A stretch of 64,000 nt of DNA, from contig OX393577.1 of the NCBI GenBank assembly GCA_947652605.1, positions 47,715,494 through 47,779,493 on the forward strand. Reading direction: 5' to 3'. The position numbers and the translations under genes are program-made. Shown piece after piece: positions 1 through 12,130 of this stretch. Position 1 is the stretch's first letter. Every line of letters begins with the position of its first letter. Origin of the DNA: Elmis aenea. Its lineage: Eukaryota > Arthropoda > Insecta > Coleoptera > Elmidae. A model generated the notes under the pieces. The model saw only the letters and a list, made by a program, of their open reading frames with translations. It was not told the origin of the DNA and ran no database searches.

Positions 1-2626
1 ATTTTTCTAAACTTTTGTATTCAGACATAAAAATTTTCTTTTTACACAATTATCTGAAGTTATTATACAGGGTGTTGCATGACCAAACGGCCAAACTTAA
101 GGAGGATGTTTCTGGAGTCAATTAAAGCAAAAAATGTTAAATACACCACAGTCCAAAACTCGATGGTTAACGAGTTATATAGGTACATTTGTATTAGTGT
201 TAGGAAATAAAAATTAATTAAAGGTACAATATGCTCCTCTATTATTTTTATAAATATAAACTAATTTGTTTTCGGGTATATACCCGCGTCAAAATTTTTT
301 CATTTGCTTCTCGACTTTTGGGTAAATTCCCAAAAACATTGCACGAGGATTCGTGGAGGCGCCTAATTTTTATTTGCCTAGGGGCGTTAGATACACTTGC
401 GCCGGCCCTGCATTCATGTCATATTATTATTTTTTATTTAAAAAGTATGTGGGAACAATAAAAACTAATAATTTAATGGTGCTATGTCTGTATTATGAGG
501 TGGGTGAAGGATAACCTAATACCCCTGTAGCTTCACATGTGGGCAAACGTTTTCATGTTGGACACAATACCTTTCGATTAGCTAGAACAGATATTTTTTC
601 TTTATTTTTTCTGCAGCTAATCTAATTAAGTTTTTGCTATAGAGATCAGCAGTAATGCTTTAATTGGGCGGAACAGTTTAAAATGTGTAAGCCTTTTTCG
701 ATGCCACAAAACACTAAGCATTCTCTTTTGCCGATAGATGCTGGGTTTAGGTTCTTATAGCGCTTTTTAAGGAGTTAACATTTGACTTTTTTCTTACCGA
801 ATTTTAGGTAATTTATCCCCATTTCAACGTCCTCTACTAATCAGTCCAGAAGAGGCTTAAAATTTTTAGTTGCCAACGAAACAGAACCTTTTAAAATTCA
901 GTTATCCAAACTGTATTCGCTCAGTTTGTTTGAAATCAATCTTCCATATTTTTAAACATACCCCAGTTTTTTATATGCCTCGGTACAGTGTTAAAGTCCT
1001 ATCTCTTAATCTCCCCAATATATAAGAAATGGTCAACCAGAAGTAAGCCTTAATATTATCGTTAAAATTTGAATGCATTTTTGTATGTATCATAGATCAT
1101 CTTATACATTAAGTTTCCACGTCCAAATTTGCATCAACAGGTTTAGACCATCCCAACGTCAACAGTATTTTCTTCTAATGTGTGTAACTAACTAAATACG
1201 ACAGAAATTATGCAACAACCTTACACTTATCAAAATAATTTTAATTAAACCTTGAATTAGTTGACAATTTCTTTAGGAAATAATTTAATAAAATAATTAC
1301 CTATACAATTTGTATGACGGTTTGCTTGTAGTAGGAAAGACCGGCGATGAAAGTAACATTTTTTTTGTTTTTATTTAATTGCTCATAGAGTATAAAAAAA
1401 ATTTTACATCCAAATTGATTTAATGATAGATTGGACATTTGCCTTCCTTCCAAGATATTTCATATGTTTCGTAAAGCATTTGTGAGATTTTTTTATTTCT
1501 GTAGTAAGACAGCTGTTACTTCCGACCTCAACATTGGGGCTAATAGTAACAATGATCGGGGTAAGTTGTACCGGCAAAATAATTTACACAGCTCGTAAGT
1601 AGTGGGTGAATATATTAGTATTCATTAACAAAATTAAAATTTGATTCCAAAATACACATTAGCAAAATAAAAAAAAAATTTAAAAACTTTGATACAATAC
1701 AAAATGATAAGTGAACATTATCAATATTCAAAAATGTGAAACAAAAAGATACAACAAATTGAAAAATTAATCCGACAAGTTTTGTATGTTCTCATCTACG
1801 AAAAAAACACCAATTATGTGCTAAGAGTGACCATTTGCAAGTGAAAACATTGATTGGGGTTGGTTGTAACTTGTAACACTGTTACTTTTGACCCCAAGTG
1901 TACACAAAACAAATTAGAGGGAATCCGCTATTAACCACGATTCCAACGTCAAATCCACCATAGCCAACAAAATTTAGAACATAATAATTTAGGTACTTTT
2001 TTGTTCCTGTTTTGGAAATCGCCTAAAAGTCACTCTACCGGTGAACCAACAATGCGTTTAAGCGGAAAATAGTGTAGGGGAAAATATATTCGTTATTTTA
2101 GTATACTTTAATAAGGCATTCTTTAACCTTTTTAAATGGCTCTTTTATTAGTTTCTGTGAAAACTAAATAAAATATGATGTTCTATTTTGGATAATAATT
2201 TTGCTGACTAAAATATCTTGCGCTTAAATAATTTAGTAGCTACAATAAAGCTTTACAATTTTAATGATGTATTTACATGGATTTTGCCTAAATGTTACAC
2301 ACATATCATCTTCATTTCATAATAGATACATTTTTATGAAATACTTTTTTCAAATAGCTTTGAACGAAGTTAATATTTGCTATATTGTTAATTTAGTGGT
2401 TATTTTAAAATACAAGGTAATATTAAAAAATTTGTCTTTGTACGTCATTATTTACCTTTGGATACGTCTTTCGTTTGTTTGACAACAAATAGTTTTGTAT
2501 ATTACCAATTACTTAAACAAAACATTTCGTTGTTTATTGAATTCGTTCAGGAATAATTTTTGTTCTAATAATTTTATAAGTTAAAGTGTTAACAGGGCTC
2601 TTAATTTATACCTTTCCTAATTTCAG
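1..2626. other. Intronic sequence upstream of exon A; nothing coding seen
   Basis: AT-rich sequence with no exon or transposase similarity. A single snap-back type terminus (TACAGGGTGTTGCATGACC) lies at about 67-85 and resembles the one at 40939; its partner end is not visible. Confidence 0.5.
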
Positions 2627-2986
2627 AGCCGCCGAAAGAGCCGTATCTGCTGATAGACAACCGCATACTGGATCCCGGAAATCTCTTTATACCGGTCAAG
2701 GAAAACACAGATTTAACGGTCTCCTGTGTAGTGGACAATGGAAATCCTAAACCGACTCTATCATGGGAATTAGCTCTAGGCTCTCTTGCTTTACTGGATG
2801 CCCCCGAAGTGCCCTATCAAGCTCTCAACTTCACGGAAACATTGAGAGAACAGAGAGTCGGAGCAAGAAATGATGCTAGATTGGAACGCGTCATGCGCGC
2901 TCATCACAATGCCACACTCACGTGTCTAGTCCATCATATTGCTTTAAGACATGCGTTGAACGTGTCTTTGCTGCTTGATGTACAAT
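2627..2986 (+). CDS. Internal exon of multi-Ig adhesion receptor gene (exon A, one Ig domain)
   Basis: The exon encodes one C2/I-type immunoglobulin domain of a predicted extracellular adhesion receptor. The acceptor is a pyrimidine-rich tract ending TTTCAG at 2626 and the donor is GTAAGT at 2987-2992. The exon is 360 nt, starts with two bases of a split codon and ends with one (phase 1-1), the usual arrangement for Ig-domain exons. The frame is fully open. It contains a first-cysteine strand (LTVSCVVDNGNPKPTLSW), the core Trp, a second-cysteine strand (NATLTCLVHH) and several N-x-S/T sites. The last base joins the exon at 51160 in frame to make a Tyr codon. I do not recognise which Ig-superfamily member it is; no signal peptide or membrane segment is in the window, so the gene extends on both sides. 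Confidence 0.88.
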
Positions 2987-3777
2987 GTAAGTAACTTTTT
3001 TTTGTTGCTTTGTAGGATGCAGCCCCAACAATTATTTTAATTTCGTCTGTTTAAAAAAAAAACATATTTTAATTGAAGTTTGGAGCTTGGAACAAATGAA
3101 TGTTCTTTAAAGCGGGTGGAATGCAAAAGCAGTTTAAACCAGATTATTTGAAATACAACAACATGCATGTCTATAATTGCATGGAATGGTCAATAAAATT
3201 AATGTTTTTGTATATCAATACCAAGACCTATTATTAGTAAATAATATTAACGCACATAAATAATGTACCTATATTTCGGGTCAGAAAATAATCAAATTAT
3301 AAATTTCATGTAATTTCAGTACAGTAAGAGCTTTTAAAAGACTTAATAATATTTATTATGTTCCTATGTTTTAAAATTTAATATTTCAACCTAAAAATTG
3401 GTTATAGCTTCAGTAATAATTCAGTGCCCCAGATAACATTTCCAGCATGGGGATCTCGCTTATCATAAGAGATAGAGGTTTTCTTAAATTAAATAAATCC
3501 TAAGTGTGAGAGCAGCTACCATCTATTTTTAAAAGTACAAAATTCCTCGTTCTTCAGATGTTATAGTAAAAAATATGTTGAATTTCTTTTTGCTCACCTA
3601 ACTTTTTTTGTTTTAATCATTAGATCAATTCACTAGTACTTTCTTGGGGTACTTTTTATTGGAGAATGTAACTTATATTTAAAAAAATATATCACTTACC
3701 ATTTTCGGGATATTACCTCTTTTTCATCTCTTTTTATGGGCTGCGCAGTTGGCTATGGTATAGTTAAATGCACAATT

Positions 3778-4110
3778 TTAAGATAAAAATCAAGGTTGCC
3801 ATGAAAAAAAACAATAACCGACTACATTTGTTTTATTCCGCCCCTTGATTGTCTATTATGTCACTCTTTTAACAGTGATATTAAAACAAATGTAATACGA
3901 AATTAAAATAATCATACTAATGGTCATAATATGAATGTATTTTATACCTCTTACTAAGACCTTAGCAAAAAGAATTTAAAATATTTACACATGTCTATTT
4001 ACATTATTTCCTTTTAACACAATTATTATAATAGAAAAGCAAGAGTCGAAATAAAACAAATGAAGTCGGTGTTGTTTTTTTTTTTATGGCAACCTTGATT
4101 TTTATCTTAA
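3778..4110. mobile_element. MITE flanked by TTAA (piggyBac-like target site)
   Basis: Inverted repeats of about 25 bp (GATAAAAATCAAGGTTGCCA at 3782 and its complement ending at 4106) are flanked on both sides by TTAA (3778-3781, 4107-4110). Length and lack of coding sequence fit a non-autonomous element; the TTAA duplication points to piggyBac-type insertion. Confidence 0.65.
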
Positions 4111-4225
4111 GATTTTGCATTATTAAAGGTTATTTCACTAATTATTGAAAATAGACATATAAAATATTATATCATTGTAAAGAGAAAAAAATGATCTTTA
4201 AATCTAAGTCATCACCTACCACGAC

Positions 4226-4550
4226 CAGGGCTGTGGAGTCGGAGTCGAAGTCGGAGTTTAGGAGAAATTTCTGGTCAGTGGAGTCGGAGTCGTAGTCGGA
4301 AAAAATGTACCGACTCCGACTCCGACTCCGAGTACAACAAAAAATTGCGAGGTGGTCCTTTGCCGCAAAATTAAAACTCAAATTTTAAATAATTTTTTTA
4401 TACTTATTTATTTTTTTCTTATATCACACACCATAAAATGTCTTAGTATTTAATTTTGCCGGAGTCGGAGTCGGAGTCGACCTACTAAAATTATCAGGAG
4501 TCGGAGTCGGAGTCGGAGTCGACTTTTTTTTTCCCGACTCCGCAGCCCTG
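4226..4550. mobile_element. hAT MITE with GGAGTC-repeat arms
   Basis: Terminal repeats CAGGGCTGTGGAGTCGG and CCGACTCCGCAGCCCTG are flanked by a perfect 8-bp duplication ACCACGAC (4218-4225, 4551-4558), diagnostic of hAT. Both arms contain runs of the hexamer GGAGTC, likely transposase-binding subterminal repeats. No coding capacity. Confidence 0.88.
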
Positions 4551-4558
4551 ACCACGAC

Positions 4559-6809
4559 TACCATTTAAATATTAGTTGTTTTGTCAAATATCTCACAAGG
4601 TAATTTATAAATAAAAATCTGGCTATCCCCATCTTATAGCAAACAAAATCTGCAAAACATTTTTTTTCTGGCGCTTTTGTGTATTCGCAACAAAAGCCAA
4701 AGTATTTAAATTTAAAAATTTTGGTCGTTTTCGGTTTTTTCGTTTTATCACGCAAGCCATGGAATTTTTAAACAAAACAAGATCTTGTTTAAATAGCAAA
4801 CTTTTGTCCCATTTAACCAACCTTGTAATTTTATTATTTACGGATATAGCAATAGTGTCCCATGGAAAAGTAAAACCCCAACTTTCTAGGCTTATTATGG
4901 AATTCGCAATTCAAAATAAAAATCAATTATTAATAATCAAAAAAAATATTATTTTATTTCATTATTGCAAACGACAAAATATTATTAAGAAAATGAAAAT
5001 ATCGACTATTAGTTAATGGTAGAAGGGGTGTCTGTTTTTACATTTTCATCTTTAGGACATGTTGGGATTTGTAGGTTACGGTTCAGGGTTTCTCGGATCT
5101 GAAACTGGGCTTCAAATATTCAAAAAAATTATTTTTGCACGTTAAATTTTTTTTACCAGAACACATAGGTATATCAAAACGTCAACTATTTTTAATTCCA
5201 TCGTATGCAAATTTTTCGCCATTAAAGAATAGTGTGTAAGATTTATCAGGATTATAACTAAATAAAAATAAGATACTTGGAGTGGTGATGATTTTTAAGA
5301 ACTAACATTTATATTTTTCGGAGTGGATATAATTTTAAAAATATATATTCTGATTTATTAAATGAATAATTTTTTTAGGGAAACACGATAGACTACTCAT
5401 AAACTTTTCATTGTCTTACTACATTTGTATTATATTTTGTTTTTACTGAACGTTACTACTCGAATATACGAACAATGTGTTAATGTGTTGTGTTTTCAGC
5501 AAACACAATAATAGACTATTTTAATAAAGTTCGATCTGGTGATTGATCCAAAAAAGACGAAAAAGTAAATGAAACTACAAAAGTTTTGCGCGGACGTGTT
5601 TCGCTACAGTGTAATTTGTTGTTGCAGAACTTACCTGAAAGTTAATTTATTTGTCTATTTTAAGTTAAAACTTTACTATCTCAATTATATGTTGAAGTTT
5701 ACAATTAAGTCGTGCTAGTGATAGTGCCGTGTTTGTAAAGTTTTACTTATTCGACCTTTGATATAAGTTTTTGTTTTAATGTCTTTTAAGTAATTTAATC
5801 TGTTTGATTAAGATTTGTAACTAAGATGCCGGTATTTAATTGTGACGTCTCAGCCTCAAATAAATTAAAGTGCTTTAGTATGAACGTTGAGATTTGTTGT
5901 ACCTATAGTCTATTTTTTAAATTATTATTCATTGTAGCCGTACGTTTTTAAAACTATTATATTTTCCTAATATTTCAGTACAACAATTGCCTTTTAATTT
6001 TTATCACAGAATACTGTAAAATGGAGTAAAGAACAATTCTAGAAACCTGCTAAATATATATTTTTATTACAAGTAAAATAAAATCCTTATAAAATCATTA
6101 GAAGACGTATCTTCTATTTTGTGTATTGGGCTATATAACGCTCATTAAACTTTTTAATGTTGTAACAAAACTGTTTACAATTAATTAAACACAATACAAG
6201 AAAAGAAAAAAAAAACTCTAATCAAACTCTTGCTACACTTTTGCAGCTGACTGTATACTAAACATAGTTGGCTAGGAAATGGCATAACAAGTGGTTGCAT
6301 AACTAGTACTTTACAGACACTATGTGTTATGTGAGATATATTTAAAGCCTACTGTCAATTGCTAAAAAAATTAACAAAAAGTTATTGCATTTAATTCAGT
6401 ATTGCCATTATATTTTACATTTTTTATAAGTAAAATATCTTACAACGTATCGATCCTTTTAGGGTACAGTCAACGTAGTGTATTATTACAATTTTATAAA
6501 AAGTTTCAAAAAATCGTTGGTTCTGGTTGTCGCCAGTTATTGGATTAAAAGTTTATCGTTTTGTTTTACGAAGTAAACAAAATGAAATTTAAACAAAGTT
6601 TTATTTAATTACATTAAACATAGGATATTAATTTAGACACGGTTTAGTTGGGATGCTTGTCAAAAAACTTAACTTTAGAGCCACCGCCACCGCGTCGGTC
6701 TGTGGAGACCTTAAACCGCTATACATTTAGCTTAGAAATTTTTGAAAATGTGGTTTCGCAGAGATACCACATCACCTGAAAGGGTTAAAGATTATCGCGT
6801 GCACCTAGA
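4559..6809. other. AT-rich intron sequence; nothing recognised
   Basis: No exon, transposon terminus or RNA gene could be supported. Short open frames here are Lys/Phe/Asn-rich and look like chance. Confidence 0.5.
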
Positions 6810-7025
6810 ATGGTTAAAAATCCATTCGACATATTAACACAAAAATTTAAAGTTTATAACAATTTATTGACCACTGCCAACAGCCAAGTGATTAAAGAAA
6901 TTTTAAGACATTTACCGAGAGAAGAAGAAAATTCTACAACAGCAGCTTTTGAAGTAAGAGACGCGTTTGCAAGATTCTTTAATTCCAATGCTGGTTCTGT
7001 TTTATGGCAAATAAATATGATTTGA
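6810..7025 (+). pseudogene. C-terminal remnant of a PIF/Harbinger (HARBI1-like) nuclease
   Basis: The frame resembles the C-terminal end of Harbinger nucleases: EVRDAFARFFNSNAGSVLWQ close to the stop is the typical R-x-x-F-x-x-(Y/F)F ... G-x-V-x-WQ ending. The catalytic DDE domain is missing, so this is a relic. Confidence 0.5.
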
Positions 7026-7108
7026 AAAATTCCATTACCATTATCTTTTAATAGTGATGAATATTGTATTACTAGCACGTAGCCCGTCCTAGGACGGGTA
7101 TATATTGT

Positions 7109-7307
7109 CCGAGGCGGATTAAAGTCTTTTGAGGCCCCGGGCGCAGAAGAGAATATTGGGCCCCTTAAAAAAAGAGAGAGAGACAAGGAAAATAAAAATA
7201 CATGTAAACTACATTTTTAAATAAATAAAGTTGGGGTTTTGCGGGATCCTTCGGAAGACTGGGCCCAGGGCGGGCGCACAGGGCGCCCGCCCTTAAATCC
7301 GCCTCTG
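7109..7307. mobile_element. hAT MITE, CAGAGGCGGAT family
   Basis: Ends CCGAGGCGGATTAAAG and TTAAATCCGCCTCTG with a perfect 8-bp duplication TATATTGT (7101-7108, 7308-7315). The same terminal sequence bounds the element at 60666-60969. Confidence 0.85.
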
Positions 7308-7660
7308 TATATTGTATATCTTAAATTTAAACTATTACTTTTTATAATAACATAACCTTTTATAATAACGTAACCTCAAACCCTGATAGACGTCAAAACT
7401 GACAAATTTATTTTGTAGCTATTTTCATGTGTTATTTTGTAGCTAGTTTCATGCGTTACAGAGACATAGAGTCAGCCTGGACTTTTATATATAATTATGT
7501 TATTTATATTAAAAAATGCTGTATGTATTTTCCAGATTTTTTTAAAGCCTTTTCAGTTTATTTCTATTTTTATGTTTCATATCGTACAAATCCGCTTTGT
7601 TGAAAACCATTTTAATTAAAAATTACTACTAAATCATTAAAAAATACTTAATGCCACAAT

Positions 7661-7799
7661 CTGTTCGCACTGACAACGCTCACAAAATAGAATGAGCCGA
7701 GTTTGGAGCGGAAGTGGAGCGAGAATGGAGCGGAAGTGAAGCGAGAATGGAGCGGAAGTGGAGCGAGAGTGGAGCGCGAGTGTACCTATAGTGTGAACG
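7661..7799. mobile_element. Probable hAT MITE carrying a 22-bp GGAGCG minisatellite
   Basis: Short inverted ends (CTGTTCGCACT / AGTGTGAACG) are flanked by GCCACAAT (7653-7660) and GCCACAAA (7800-7807). Inside are about four copies of a 22-bp unit built from GGAGCGGAAGT and GGAGCGAGAAT. Confidence 0.5.
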
Positions 7800-7816
7800 G
7801 CCACAAATTTATTATT

Positions 7817-7852
7817 AACGTCGTATGTTCGAGCTTGCAAGTGGACACCCGG
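7817..7852 (-). repeat. Snap-back element terminus, facing left
   Basis: The + strand reads TGTTCGAGCTTGCAAGTGGA then CACCCGGTA. It is the inverted match of the terminus at 13499-13535 (CCGGTTGTCCACTTGCAAGC). If CCGGKTGTCC is the outer end, the element lies to the left of 7852. Confidence 0.5.
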
Positions 7853-8412
7853 TATGTATCGTTAGACTAGAAAGGAAAATGTAATGATTGAACTTGTACA
7901 CATTAAATTTATTGTTGAACTTCAATGAGTGGCACTAAACAAAACGATCTAACAAAGCGCACAGTAAATTAGAGAATAATAATCGTAATAACAATAGAAT
8001 TGCGTAATGTTAATTAATTTTTCAAGACTCTCGCTTCCCTCTATTTTAAATAAGTGTATAAAGCACGTTCAGAGGCGAGATTTTACAACGCCGGCAGTAA
8101 AAATAGATCAAGACATCTTTGTTCAGTAATTTCAATCTAAATAAGCTGCAGGATCACCAATTAAATTGGGTCATAAAAGCGTAATACTGAGACTCTCCGG
8201 ACAATTTTAGCAAAAGAGATAAAGTATTTTCGACTAAAATAAGGGATAAAGACAAGGTTATAAATGGCCCAACGCTTCGTTCCAATGGATTGAGACGTAA
8301 CGTGCTTGATTTAGTATCCGACTAACGAATTTGCACCGTGAACCAATCAATAACTTTTTTACCAGCCACCTTTTGTCTACAATTTACGAAAAAGAATCAA
8401 CAAAAGTTGTCG

Positions 8413-8418
8413 TTTATT
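8413..8418 (-). promoter_or_regulatory. AATAAA polyadenylation signal for the larger nested gene
   Basis: TTTATT on the + strand reads as AATAAA on the - strand about 80 nt past the stop codon at 8496, a normal position for a poly(A) signal. Confidence 0.4.
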
Positions 8419-8495
8419 TTACATTATTTTTATATCTGACAATCACTACAAATTGATAATATAAAACTTTTCTCATAATTTTCTTTTTTTGCTTT

Positions 8496-11400
8496 TTATA
8501 AAAATATTGATGAACAGCATCGATATTGATCTTGCACGAAATAGGAATAAATGTATTGATAGACAGTGTAGAGCAAAAAAACAAACAAAATTACCATGAA
8601 ACTGTTTTTTCTTAAAAGTCCATTTAAATTTGTTTTGCGACATCTACAAGGATTTATGCAATTTAATTTGGGACAAGTTAGTGGTAAACGCTTCTTACCA
8701 GTGCTGCACGATTTGCCACGTTGACTTCCTTGAGAATGGCTAGACTTACGGCGTTTTACATTTCTTGGACTACTACTACAACCGCAAGAACCATGTCGTC
8801 TTGATTTGCTTCTACTTTTATGTGAACCACCTGAACCACGTCTTTTTTGTGTGTTCCTATGAGGACTATGGTTATTCAATTTTTTTCTACTTTCATTCGA
8901 ACTGGATGAAGAATTTCTTGATAATTTACTTTGACTTTTGTGCAAATTTCGACCAGATCTATCACGCGATAAATTGGATCCAATTTTATTTTGACTGGGA
9001 ACTTGCAAACGTTTGTTTTGATGTCCATAAGATAACTGTCTGTGGGGCCAATCTGTTTCCCTTATAGATAAAGATTTGCTTTGCGGTTTTAGTGACACTT
9101 GACACGCATCAGAACGCATTACTGTTATCACAGTTGGTTTGTTTGCTTCTTTCGGTTTTAGGGATTTCGTAGCTAGTGATGCTATTTGTTCAACAGCATA
9201 TGCAAACATTTTTGAAGCAGATGATGTTTTTAACTGTGTTTGTGGTAAAGTGCAAGTGCTCTTAGTTGCCTTACTTGGTTGCAAAATTTTTGAACCCGAT
9301 TGTGTCCTCCATGGATTTGAATCCGTTGAGGGTTGTAACGAATATGAATGGTACTGTTTTAAATCTTCCGTTGCAAATGGAAATTCGTTTTCCGGCGCGC
9401 TATCATACCGTGCTTCTGTTTCTACTTCTTGGCTATTGGAGTTAGTATAAGAAACATAATCTGATGGATTTAAGGATGGGCAAAAATCTTCATCTTTGAT
9501 TGGTGCTTTTGTACCAATAACAAAATACTTCTCCCCTAAATGATTGTGTGTAGTTGTTTCTTTGGAATAATTTTTATCTAGATCCATTGTACATTCATCC
9601 AAAGTTTTTATGTCACTTAAAATACTTGGTTGGTAACTAGATGAACCACCTAAAACAATACACATGTTGCATTATTTAAAAAATTCTATATAAAACATTT
9701 ATCTAATATATGTACCCGATGGTTGTGAATTTCTATAATATTCTCCTGATAATTCAGATGATTCGTCGGCAATCAAAAGACTTCTTCTTTGAGAAGCAGA
9801 AGGAGTTTGTGCTTCGTAAACGTTATTTTGTTTTGGAAATGTGGACGGAAACATATTCTTGCCTAATAAGTTTCCTGTAACAGATACTCTTGGACGGTTT
9901 ATCGATTTTGCAAAAGTTGAAGTAGCATCTGCGAAGTATTTGTTTTTGCTATGTTTATTATATTTTGACTGTAAATTGCGTTGTTCATGCGATCGTTTTG
10001 AAAAAGATTCCATCGTCGGTTTACGTGAAATCTCCATATAATTTACATGTAATGCAGCAGTTTGAGCTGGCCCTTTATTTGATTGTCTTCTTGTCGAAGG
10101 TTCGTTATGTGATGTATGTGAATGCATTGAAGGTTCACATTGTGATGAATGTGAGTCTCTTTCCTCTGAAGACGTGCTTGTTGTATAAGAAGGTTCGTTA
10201 TGTGATGTATATGAATGCATTGAAGGTTCATATTGTGATGAATGTGAGTCTCTTTCCACTGAAGAAGCTCTTCTTATCGAAGGTTCGTTATGTGATGTAT
10301 ATGAATGCATTGAAGGTTCATATTGTGATGAATGTGACCGATGTGAGGCTCTTTTCACTGAAGAAGCTCTTCTTATCGAAGGTTCGTTATGTGATGTATA
10401 TGAATGCATTGAAGGTTCATATTGTGATGAATGTGACCGATGTGAGGCTCTTTTCACTGAAGAAGCTCTTCTTATCGAAGGTTCGTTATGTGATGTATCT
10501 GAATGCATTGAAGGTTGACATTGTGATGAATGTGACTGATGTGAGTCTCTTTTTACTGAAGAAGCTCTTCTTATAGGTTTGTTATGTGATGTATGTGAAT
10601 GCATTGAAGGTTCACATTGTGATGAATGTGACTGATGTGAGGCTCTTTTCACTGAAGAAGCTCTTCTTATCGAAGGTTCGTTATGTGATGTATCTGAATG
10701 CATTGAAGGTTGACATTGTGATGAATGTGACTGATGTGAGTCTCTTTTTACTGAAGAAGCTCTTCTTATAGGTTTGTTATGTGATGTATGTGAATGCATT
10801 GAAGGTTCACAATGTGATGGGTGTGATTGATGTGAGTCCGTTTTTACTGAAGAACGTCTGTGTAACGAGCGTGATCTGTGAGAATCTCTTCTTATCGAAT
10901 TGTATTCATCGGACATGTTAAGCTTGTCTCTTCTTATTGAAGGATCTCTTTGACATTGATCTGACCGTGATTCTGTTCTAATGTTACTACCAAAATCTGA
11001 TGGCTCTCCAAATGTTGCTTCTTTAGAACATAAATCTTGTTCTGTAACTGAATATTCTGGGTCTTCCTTGGGGTAGAATTCCTCATCGATATTATCTCCG
11101 CGACGGGTTGATTCGTCGCCAATGTTATTCAGGTCGTGTTCATTACTATGTTCATCTTCTATACACATATCTGCTTGTACAGAAGACTCTTCTGTATTTT
11201 CAGACTTTCTGGAATTATCGTTATCCGCACTTGTCGATTGTGTACAATTATGTGAACATGGTAAATTTAAACATTCGTCGAATGTTAAGTGCATACTAAC
11301 TGGTCGTCGGTGGCTACAATTTATTTCCTTTACCCATGCCGTTCCTACCACGCGCTTAGCATGTACCTGGCAACTATTTGACGAGCAATCAGCATCGTCG

Positions 11401-11795
11401 CATATGTTACTGCATGTACTGTTCTGGATGTCGTGACAGTCATGAGCATGGTTATCAGAAGCTACGTTTCGACATAAGTGACCAGTGCAATGATCATGGG
11501 GGGAGAAACAATTATTGGAAGAGCAACTATACCTATTAGACCAGCATTGTTCACAACAAACGGAATTACAAGCGTCTTTTACACAGTGGGGTGTTGCACA
11601 ATTTGTTGTACAGGAATCAACAAAGCAGGTTTTGGTGTTGCAGCAATTATTATTGTAACAGTTTGATTTACAGCAGACCTTCACTGTCTCAGTTCCTCTT
11701 CTGAAAACACATTTATTTGGGCAATAATTAGAGCACCATGGAGAACAGTTTTCGTTATCAAATACGTCACAAGGTGGACAAAAATATCCGCTCAT
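8496..11795 (-). CDS. Cys-rich, repeat-bearing, predicted tail-anchored membrane protein (two exons, 1077 aa)
   Basis: Exons 11795-9716 and 9649-8496 join across a 66-nt intron to give one frame of 1077 codons. Order of parts: residues 1-143 extremely Cys-rich, starting MSGYFCPPCDVFD; 147-175 a motif GTAW ... RRPVSMHLTF ... EC; 190-315 acidic and Ser-rich; 316-570 eight units of 30-33 residues built around PSMHS and SHNEPS; then a Ser/Asn-rich stretch; about 906-1038 Ser/Arg/Lys-rich with a CPKLNCINPCRCRK cluster; 1043-1065 a hydrophobic segment 12 residues from the end. With no signal peptide, this suggests a tail-anchored protein facing the cytosol. AATAAA is present on this strand at 8413-8418. 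The 322-aa gene at 23576-24544 is a clear paralogue. Function unknown to me; a role in sperm or another specialised cell is only a guess from composition and intronic nesting. Confidence 0.8.
9650..9715 (-). other. 66-nt intron of the larger nested gene
   Basis: On the - strand the donor is G|GTACAT at 9715 and the acceptor is TGTTTTAG ending at 9650. Both sides are phase 1: the single G left by exon 1 plus GT from exon 2 make a Gly codon. Without splicing, exon 1 meets a stop within five codons (TYIR then stop), and exon 2 would have to start at an internal ATG inside this intron. Splicing gives the C-terminal membrane anchor that the paralogue also has, which supports the joined model. Confidence 0.72.
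10086..10850 (-). repeat. Coding tandem repeat, eight units of about 32-33 codons
   Basis: Lies in exon 1 of the larger nested gene, residues 316-570. Each unit contains PSMHS-x-TSHN-(E/K)P followed by RRASSVKR and SHSSQ. Units at residues about 341-405 form a 65-residue two-unit block repeated almost unchanged, and a second pair (KRASHRSHSSQYEPSMHSY) is also nearly identical, so the array grew by recent unequal exchange. The frame is kept in every unit, including those of shorter length. Confidence 0.9.
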
Positions 11796-12130
11796 TATCT
11801 ATTAAATACTACTTGTTTGATAATCATTTTGAATGTTTCTTTCTAAAAAAGCGCTGTAATGTAAAACTAAAATTTTTAACATTTTTGACATGTGTCAATA
11901 CATATTGAACTGTCTGTCGTTCATGTTGCGTTAACTAGATTTAACAATTTGTTTTGTACACGGTTTACTACACAAAACATAATTATGCACGTTTACTGCA
12001 TAGTTTGGAAAACTTTATGCTCTCATATAAAACCACCTGGTAACTAGTTCTATGAATCATCCCACACATGGCGATAAGTCTAGAACCGTTCGATATAAAT
12101 TTTTTCTAGTTATCGATATGTCTAAAGTCT

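Noticed and set aside
231..461. 76-codon open frame
   Set aside because: Composition typical of chance AT-rich frames, no domain or splice evidence.
8765..9067. 100-codon + strand frame
   Set aside because: Shadow of exon 2 of the larger nested gene.
9965..10771. Long + strand open frames (KVRYVMYMNALKVHIVMNV repeats)
   Set aside because: They are the antisense of the PSMHS coding repeat on the - strand; the repeat keeps all frames open.
10086..10850. CRISPR-like regular repeat
   Set aside because: Units are contiguous coding repeats without unique spacers, in a eukaryotic gene.
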